Part shown: positions 16,217 through 21,798 of the stretch, piece by piece
How the letters are laid out: each line of letters starts with the position of its first letter
Numbering within the stretch: the stretch's first letter is position 1
Origin: Streptomyces griseus subsp. griseus
GTDB lineage: Bacteria; Actinomycetota; Actinomycetes; Streptomycetales; Streptomycetaceae
DNA: 21,798 bases
Reading direction: 5' to 3'
Assembly (NCBI RefSeq): GCF_000720255.1
Contig: NZ_JOJE01000067.1
Span: 1-21,798, forward strand
The notes under the pieces: model-generated
What the model was told of the DNA's origin: nothing
Seen by the model: only the letters and a program-made list of their open reading frames with translations
Databases searched by the model: none
Position numbers and translations under genes: made by a program

Positions 16217-17359
16217 ATGTCAGCTGCCAGGAAGCGCGTAGCCGTCGTCGGCGTGGGAACGATGGGCACCCAGGCCGCCTGGCGGCTGGCGGCCCGGGGC
16301 GCCGAGGTCGTCGGCTACGACCGGTTCGCCCCCGGCCACGACCGCAGCGCCGCAGGCGGCGAGACCCGCGTCTTTCGCAGTGCACATTTCGAGGACACCC
16401 GGTACGTACCGCTGCTCCGGCACGCCGACGCCCTCTGAGGGCAGCTGCAGCAGGAGACCGGCCGTGAGCTGCGCCGACTCACCGGATGTCTGCTCATGGG
16501 GTCCACCCAGGAACAGCAGATGTCCACGGTCCTGGAGTCCATCGCGGAACATGGCCTCGACCACGAGGTACTCGAGACCGAGGCCATGGCGAAACGATTC
16601 CCGCAGTACCGGCTCGAAGACGGTGACGCCGTCGTGCTCGACCGACGCGCCGGCTTCATACGCCCCGAACTGACCATCCAGACCGCCGCCCGCCGCGCCG
16701 AGCAACTGGGCGCCGTCATCCACCGCTACACCACGGTCCGCGAGATCGTCCCCCTCGCGAACGGCGTCGAGATCCGCACCGACGCCGGCAGCGACCGCTT
16801 CGACACCGCCGTCGTCACCCCCGGCCCCTGGGTCAACGACCTCCTGCCCGAACTGCCTTGGGAGGTGGACGTCCGCCGCCTGATCAGCGCCTGGTTCGTG
16901 TCCACCACCGGCGTCTGGTTCGGCGAGGAGCGCCCCGCCTTCATCCGCACCTCACCCACCCAGTGCTATGGCCTGCCCTCCCCGGACGGCATTTCCGTCA
17001 AGCTCGGCCTCTCCCAGGCCCTGCACAAGCTTGCGGGCGACCCGAACCAGCTGGACCGCACGGTGCAGCCGGAGGAACTGGAGGTCTACCGCGATCTGAT
17101 CGGCCGCTACCTGCCCGACCTGCACCCCGAGCCGATCCGCCTGTCGGTCTACATGGAGGGCTATACCAAGAGCAGCCGCCCACTGGTCGGCCCGCTGCCG
17201 GGGACCGGCAACGAGAACGTGATCCTGCTCGCCGGCTTCTCCGGCTACGGCTTCAAACTCTCCCCAGCGTATGGAGACATCGCTGCAGACCTGGCGCTGA
17301 ACGGCAGCTCGGCTCAGCCCATCGACTTCATCTCGACCGCCGACCGCACCGCGGCCTGA
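16217..17359 (+). pseudogene. FAD-dependent amine oxidase (sarcosine / N-methyltryptophan oxidase-like) with an in-frame TGA
   Basis: ATG 16217 follows AAAGGAA. The frame encodes the dinucleotide-binding 'VAVVGVGTMGTQAAWRLAAR', 'YDRFAPGHDRSAAGGETRVF' and 'RYVPLLRHADAL', then meets a TGA at 16436-16438 (codon 74). The same frame goes on with full homology ('GQLQQETGRELRRLTGCLLM', 'RRAGFIRPELTIQTAARRAE', 'PGPWVNDLLPELPWEV', 'VYMEGYTKSSRPLVGPLPG', 'LLAGFSGYGFKLSPAYGDIA') to 17359. At about 380 codons this is the normal size of monomeric sarcosine oxidases. The TGA probably replaced a TGG (Trp). Family members oxidise secondary amines to imine plus H2O2. The Cys that holds FAD covalently in the family appears as Ser in 'IRLSVYMEG'. 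Without readthrough the gene is dead. Confidence 0.85.
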
Positions 17360-17506
17360 GTGCGGCTGGCGGCACGGGGCGCTGAAGTCGTCGCCTACGA
17401 CCGCTTCGCCCTCGGCCATGACCCGCACTGCCGCAGGCGGTGAGACTCGGTCTTCCGCAGCGGGCAGAACCACGACGGCTGCAAGGTGCCGCTCGTTCGG
17501 CACGCT
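17360..17506 (+). pseudogene. Fragment of a second FAD amine oxidase gene (decayed N-terminus)
   Basis: Immediately after the oxidase stop, the DNA repeats part of that gene's own beginning. 17361-17506 aligns with about 16281-16426: 'RLAARGAEVVAYDRFALGHD', then frame-broken 'SVFRSG' and 'KVPLVRHA'. The copies differ at many positions and copy two contains stops. It is a diverged paralogue remnant, not a recent duplication. Confidence 0.8.
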
Positions 17507-17582
17507 TCCTCGCGGGACGGTTCGGTCTTCGGCGTGTGCCGGGATCCGCTTGTGCCGCCGGTGGTGGGGGTGTCAATCGTCG

Positions 17583-17903
17583 CCCCTCGACCTTCTCGAC
17601 GAGGACAAGCTGCTGCCCCGAGTGACCGAACTGGAGCAACTGCTCGCCCGCGAACTGCACGACCTCACCGCGAGGACAGCGGTGGTGGAGACGCGTGTAG
17701 CTGGTTTCCTGGGCGGCCTCACGCTCACGGACGACATCAGCGCCGAAGCGGTCACCGACGAACTGGTCGAGCACGGGTTCGTCACCCGACCGCTGCGCGG
17801 CAACACCGTGCAGATCAGCCCGCCCTTCATCACCACCGACGACGCGATCAGGCAGCTCGTGGCCGCCATCGACACCGTCCTCTCCGTACAGGAAGCCAAG
17901 TGA
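17583..17903 (+). pseudogene. C-terminal remnant of a class-III (GabT-type) aminotransferase
   Basis: About 106 residues encode the small C-terminal domain of a class-III PLP aminotransferase: 'LPRVTELEQLLARELHDL', 'VVETRVAGFLGGLTL', 'GFVTRPLRGNTVQISPPFIT' and 'IRQLVAAIDTVL'. The large domain with the PLP lysine is missing and no start codon fits, so it is a 5'-deleted gene. Its TGA overlaps the GTG of the next remnant, showing that the two were once a coupled aminotransferase-aldehyde dehydrogenase pair. That pairing is typical of GABA, diaminobutyrate, ectoine or polyamine breakdown. Confidence 0.8.
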
Positions 17904-18153
17904 CCACCATGCGCACCCTCCCCGACGCCGATCCGACCGCCCTCGCCGACTCCGACAAGGTCCTGGCCAACCTCGACCTCGCCGTTCCCGGCGTGAACCG
18001 CGCCTTCGACGTTCACGATCCGGCCACCGGCCGGACGATCGCCCACGTCCCCGACCTGGACGTGCGGCAGGCCCTCGATGCCGTGGCCTGCGCCGACGAA
18101 GCCGGCCGCTCCTGGGCCGCCACCACCACCCGCCACCGCGCCGACGTCCTGCG
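17900..18153 (+). pseudogene. N-terminal remnant of a second aldehyde dehydrogenase
   Basis: The start is GTG 17900 (or ATG 17909), with AGGAAG upstream. About 85 residues match the N-terminus of succinate-semialdehyde-type dehydrogenases ('AFDVHDPATGRTIAHVPDLD', 'QALDAVACADEAGRSWAATT', 'RHRADVLR'). Homology stops at about 18153, where unrelated sequence begins. The Cys and Glu active-site regions are lost. It is a paralogue of the intact enzyme at 13826, not a copy, because the residues differ widely. Confidence 0.8.
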
Positions 18154-18348
18154 TACCCCACGGAGAACCGGTTCACCGGCGAGCGTTTCGAGAAGGCCTT
18201 GAACGTCACGCTCAACTCGGTGGTCTTCCGCTCCGCCGACCAGGACCTGACCACCGCCGGCACCTACATCGAGATGACCTCCCGTCTGGCCGAGCCCGTC
18301 CTTGTGGGCCTCGCGGTCCTCGCCGTCCGCAACCGCGTCAAACGCTGA
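18154..18348 (+). pseudogene. C-terminal remnant of an unidentified membrane protein
   Basis: A 64-residue frame starts directly at the aldehyde dehydrogenase breakpoint and runs to the TGA at 18346-18348. It reads 'YPTENRFTGERFEKALNVTL', 'TAGTYIEMTSRLAEPVLVG' and 'LAVLAVRNRVKR', with one hydrophobic segment and a basic end. This resembles the tails of actinobacterial channel-like or pentapeptide-repeat membrane proteins; the family is a guess. The junction marks a deletion or recombination point. Confidence 0.5.
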
Positions 18349-18403
18349 CTCCCTGCCACCCGACACTGCAGCCATCGCTGCACCCGAACCCGCATGAGCC
18401 ATC

Positions 18404-18458
18404 GCACGGAAGATTTCAGTGCCCAGGTCACAGGCTCGCTCACTGAAATCTTCCGTGC
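18404..18458. repeat. Perfect 18-bp inverted repeat with a 19-base loop
   Basis: GCACGGAAGATTTCAGTG (18404-18421) is exactly complementary to CACTGAAATCTTCCGTGC (18441-18458). It lies between two convergent gene remnants, the membrane-protein tail on the plus strand and the repeat-protein gene ending at 18516 on the minus strand. It could act as a bidirectional terminator, though there is no T-run, or be the end(s) of a small mobile element. Confidence 0.75.
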
Positions 18459-18515
18459 TGCCCGACAGGCATGGTGCAGGGGCGGCTGTCATGAGGGTGG
18501 TGTGTGTTGGAGCTG

Positions 18516-19972
18516 TTAGCGGAAGATCTGCTCGATGCCGAAGACGAGTTTGTGGGCTTGGGGCCACCCGGCGTCGATGAAGGCGTCGCAGATCTGTCGT
18601 AGGGCGGTGAGGTTGTCCGGGTTACGCAGGAGGCTGCGGTGGTCGGCGAGGATGCGTTCCACGAAGGTGACGCAGGTTCCGACGCCGAGGGTGTCTGCGG
18701 TGTAGCCGCTTTGGGCCCCGACCTGGGTGATGATGTCGCGGACGGTGAGGAGCGTCTCCTGCGGGCGCCGGTCGATCATGCGCTCACACAGTCTGACGAG
18801 GTGGTGGGCGGTGCGCGCGATTGGGGTCGCCGAGAGCAGCTTGATCAGTGGCTGTGCCTCGTCGAGGAGTGTGTGCTGTTGGGGACGCCGCCGCCTGCGT
18901 AGTAGAGCTGTGACGCGATGTGGTCGAGGAGTTGGGCGGTGTTCTTGAATTGCTCGCGCTCGGCATCGGTCAGGGCCTGATACTGGAGCAGAGCATGACG
19001 CGTTCGGTCCAGGGCTGGTTCGGCGAGCTGCTGCATCAGCCTGAGCGCGCGCCGTCGGACAGCGTCGTTGTCGTGGGTGAGCGCTCCGGACACGCGCAGT
19101 TCGTGCAGACAAGCGGACTAGGTACCGCCGTCCGGCCAGCGAGTGATCATCCTGGTGAGGGCGGTGTCCGTTCCGGGCGTCGTGTGGTGGACCCACAGGA
19201 GCCCGGCGGCGATGGCGCAAGCGGAAGCGGCGGTGTCGCGACCTGAGCGGGAGGCCGCGCGCCCCATGACTGTGGCGAGGATCGAAGCGCCGCGCTGTGC
19301 GTCGTTCATACGGAAGCAGGCCGTGGTGACCGTGGCAGCGAGCACAGCGTCGTCGATGTCGTGCTCCGCGAGGTGCTCGAGGATTACCCACGCCGTTCCG
19401 GTGTCGCTGACGGCCACGGAAGGGGCGATCAATGCCACGGTGTGCCGGATGGCCCCCACGGGATCTGCTGTCAGAGCGAGCATCGCGTGGGTCACCTCCG
19501 GGTTGTACTGCGCTGGAATGCTAGCCAGTTGACCAAGACCACGGGCCGCTTCGGTTCGCGGGCCCTGGGGAATCGCCAGGTTGCACGTAACGTTTTCCGG
19601 AGTGGGTTCGGGTCGAGGGCTCCTTGATGCTGAGAGGAGGAGGGTGCGCGCGTGGTTCAGGATTGCCGACGGAGTTTGCGCGCTACGGGTCCAGATCTCA
19701 GCAGCATCAGCGAGGGCGTCCTCCGCCTGCGTGCGCAGATCCGCGGACTGTGTTTGCGGCAGGGCCGCTTCTAGCTTGGTCGCCGTTTGCTCGGAAGTTG
19801 CGATGTCGTCTGAAGAGGCGGTGCCGTTGACATAGGTACTTGCGAAACTGCTGAGGGCCGCAGTCAGCTGGCGCAGCTCGGCGTCCGCCGGGTCTTCCTC
19901 CGCGGTTTCGGCACACTCCTCACCACCCCAGGCCATATGGTCAGCGTCAAACGCCGGATCCGGTGCAGCCAT
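18516..19972 (-). pseudogene. Helical-repeat hypothetical protein gene, broken by an amber codon and a frameshift
   Basis: On the minus strand one reading frame runs from 19972 to an in-frame TAG at 19118-19120 and continues in the same frame ('LHELRVSGALTHDNDAVRRR', 'LMQQLAEPALDRTRHALLQY'). Near 18884-18895, in a GGCGGCGGCGTCCCC run, it must shift frame to go on with 'QQHTLLDEAQPLIKLLSA', 'TVRDIITQVGAQSGYTADTL' and 'AFIDAGWPQAHKLVFGIEQI'. Joined, it gives about 485 residues, almost all alpha-helical, with Ala/Leu-rich HEAT- or TPR-like repeats. There is no good ribosome site before 19972, so the N-terminal part may also be missing. Helical repeats of this kind occur as C-terminal parts of large NTPase-type proteins; the function is unknown. 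Confidence 0.6.
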
Positions 19973-20095
19973 GTCTGCTGTCAGAAGCCGTTGTCTTTCC
20001 GGAAGTGCGGGTGTGTTTCCGCTGGTCAGGTGTAGGGGTGGTGTTTCGGCGGGAGGGACGGGTTGTTGTGTCGTCTCTTCGGTGGAGGTGCTGGA

Positions 20096-20589
20096 ATGCC
20101 GTCGGTGATGGGGCTGCTGGAGGAGCGTGAACGCGTCGCTCGGCAGCGGGTGGACGCTCTCCAGGCCGAGTTGCGGGAGGCGGAGGCGGTGTGGGAGCGG
20201 TTCGTGATGGCCCGTGAGACGGTGGGTGAGGTTCTGGCGGAGTCTCGCAGAGGCGAGGACGTGGCGCCGGTAGCGGTGGCGGGCGAACGGCCGGTGCAGG
20301 TCACGGCGGCGGTGCCCCGCTCAGTAGTGCCCCACTGGGAGGAAGGGCTCGCCCCGGCGGTTCTGGCGCCGGACTACCAGCGGCTCATGGATGTGCCGGC
20401 CGGTGGGAGCGGGATGCGCGGGGAGGCGATGGACTGTCGGCAACTTGCGGCGGCCTCGGGCTGGAGCCGGTCCCGGCGAAGGTGGAAGGGGTGCGGTCGA
20501 AAGCCAAGCGGCTGGGAGCGCGGGGCTGGCTGGCGGAGGAACGTCCGGGGCTGTTCAGCGTGACCGTCGGGCGGGGCGGCGGCTCATGA
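20096..20589 (+). pseudogene. Hypothetical coiled-coil plus helix-turn-helix-like protein, frameshifted
   Basis: ATG 20096 follows GGAGG seven bases away. The N-terminus is a charged coiled coil ('MGLLEERERVARQRVDALQA', 'ELREAEAVWERFVMARETVG'). The middle has 'LAPDYQRLMDV', and the C-terminus reads as a small winged-helix-like unit. Near 20455-20460 the frame must shift to continue 'GLEPVPAKVEGVRSKAKRLG' and 'ARGWLAEERPGLFSV' and stop at 20587-20589. I recall similar proteins from Streptomyces, often beside insertion sequences, with unknown role. Its 3' end overlaps the end of the IS5-type transposase gene on the other strand by 35 bases. Confidence 0.6.
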
Positions 20590-21436
20590 CCGTGCTCATC
20601 GCCCACTTGATCACTGCCTCCGAGGTGTCGGTGCGTGTCTCGTAGTCGCGGGCCAGGCGGCGTGAGTGCATCAGCCACGCGAACGTGCGCTCCACCAGCC
20701 GCCTCTTCGGCAGCACGGTGAAACCGCTGGTGTCGTCGCTGCGTCTGACCACGGTCAGCGCGATCCGCCAGGCGTCGCGGGTGAGGTCGACCAGGCGCCC
20801 GGTGTAGCCGCCGTCGGCCCACACTCGCGTGACGCGCCAGTGCCGTTCACGTAGCCGGGCCAGGAGTGTCTGCCCTGCGTCACGGTCGGTGACCGAGGCC
20901 GCGGTCACCATCACGGCCGGCAACAGTCCCAGGGTGTCCACCACGATGTGCCGCTTGCGGCCGTTGGCCTTCTTCCCGCCGTCGAAGCCCCTGGTCGCGG
21001 CCGGCACCAACGCGGCTGCCTTCACCGACTGCGCATCGATGACCCCTGCGGTCGGCTCCGGATCACGGCCTGCATCCTCGCGGACCCGGTCGCGGAGGCG
21101 GTCGTGGAACTCGGCGGCAAGGCCCTTGTCCCGCCAGCGCCGGAAGAAGGCGTAGACGCGGTCCCACGCGGGGAAGTCCGCGGGCATTGCACGCCAGGTG
21201 ATGCCGCCCGTGACCAGATAGCGCACCGCGTCGACCATCTGCCGGTGGCAATAGCTCTCCGGTTGCCCGCCGCGGCCCTCGAGCCAGCCGGGAACCGGCA
21301 TCGCGTCACGTACGACGGCCCACTCCGCGTCGCTCATGTCCGACGGATACTTGGGTCGCCTGTACGGCCGGTCCGTGGCGTTCCCGAACCGGTGAGCGAG
21401 ACAATCACACGACGGAGACGCCGAGTTGGGCGCCAT
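20555..21436 (-). CDS. IS5-family transposase
   Basis: The protein has the DDE transposase residues in place: Asp in 'GVIDAQSVK', Asp in 'RVWADGGYTGR' and Glu in 'KRRLVERTFAWLMHSRRLAR' (the DDE_Tnp_1 Y/R-E-R pattern). The family N-terminus 'YPSDMSDAEWAVV' and 'GGITWRAMPADFPAWDRVYA' are also present. I used the ATG at 21436 (293 residues); the frame stays open to 21550, and a shorter start at the Met of 'MSDAEW' is possible. No stop or frameshift interrupts it, so it may be functional. Terminal inverted repeats were not found with confidence. It acts in cis to move its element. Confidence 0.85.
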   Translation of the reverse strand: MAPNSASPSCDCLAHRFGNATDRPYRRPKYPSDMSDAEWAVVRDAMPVPGWLEGRGGQPESYCHRQMVDAVRYLVTGGITWRAMPADFPAWDRVYAFFRRWRDKGLAAEFHDRLRDRVREDAGRDPEPTAGVIDAQSVKAAALVPAATRGFDGGKKANGRKRHIVVDTLGLLPAVMVTAASVTDRDAGQTLLARLRERHWRVTRVWADGGYTGRLVDLTRDAWRIALTVVRRSDDTSGFTVLPKRRLVERTFAWLMHSRRLARDYETRTDTSEAVIKWAMSTVMSRRPARRSR

Positions 21437-21550
21437 CGGCGTCGGCACGGAAGACTGCAGCACCAGGGGCCTTCTGTTGCTCGGTTGGATTCGACACCCT
21501 CGAGCTGTGCGGGAGGCCCCGCTTTCATGCCCGGCCGGCCATGAGATCAC

Positions 21551-21798
21551 CCGACCGAGTCGACGACCTCGAACTCACGCCCACCAAGATCGATAGAGCA
21601 ACAGCTTCTCAGCTTGTTCTTTATGGTCTGACCTGGTCACGTTCGGCGATGCTCTCGGGTCGCTTGACCGTTTTACCCACGTCGTAGCGGTTGGCGGGCC
21701 GTCGGTTTTTCGAGCCGAGCGGCCGCCCCGGGCCCGGTCGTGTGGGTTTGGGTGCACGGGCGGGGCAGGTGAGGTGTGGGCGGAGGTTCCGGAACCCG
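21551..21798. other. Right-edge sequence without a clear gene
   Basis: A 60-codon minus-strand frame (21575-21757) ends with 'EQAEKLLLYRSWWA' but has no recognised family. The stretch may be the flank of the insertion sequence or another element running off the window. Confidence 0.3.

Noticed and set aside
16436..16438. TGA in the amine oxidase as a selenocysteine codon
   Set aside because: The family has no known selenoproteins, the position corresponds to a non-catalytic residue, probably Trp, and no obvious selenocysteine insertion hairpin follows.

Overview
The window is high-GC DNA with GTG and TTG starts, strong GGAGG-type ribosome sites, GntR and Lrp regulators and IS701- and IS5-type transposases. 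This fits a Streptomyces-like actinomycete, probably an accessory or degrading part of the chromosome. No rRNA, tRNA or CRISPR array was seen.

Left part (1-6361): a haloacid-dehalogenase-type gene runs off the left edge, under a promoter that carries two identical palindromes. A GntR regulator gene follows, broken by an internal deletion. Then comes a catabolic threonine/serine-dehydratase-like enzyme and a second, intact GntR gene. That GntR gene diverges from an Ldh2-type dehydrogenase and an iron-type alcohol dehydrogenase. Three palindromes spaced exactly 22 bp apart lie between the diverging genes. The next gene of this operon keeps only about eight codons before an IS701-type transposase remnant.

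Middle part (7188-10474): a promoter with the same 13-bp operator found at the broken GntR gene drives a 29-codon leader ORF overlapping a RidA-family gene. This is followed by a D-threonine-aldolase/D-serine-dehydratase-like PLP enzyme, an SDR oxidoreductase and a small cupin. At 10833-13535 lies a complete polar amino acid ABC importer (lipoprotein, permease, ATPase). At 13826-15310 lies a succinate-semialdehyde-type aldehyde dehydrogenase.

Right part (15455-21550): this is mostly gene ruins. It holds a frameshifted Lrp gene, a full-length FAD amine oxidase gene with an in-frame TGA, and a second decayed copy of that oxidase's N-terminus. Next are the C-terminal end of a class-III aminotransferase, the N-terminal end of another aldehyde dehydrogenase and the tail of a membrane protein. 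A perfect 18-bp inverted repeat, a twice-broken helical-repeat protein gene and a frameshifted hypothetical gene overlapping an intact IS5-type transposase complete the region.

Taken together, the intact genes look like a system that imports an amino acid or related amine. It would process a hydroxy-amino acid by PLP chemistry, clear reactive imines with RidA, and oxidise the resulting alcohols and aldehydes. The substrate cannot be named from sequence. One regulator that probably controlled part of this regulon is broken although its operators remain, which is the most interesting biological point here.
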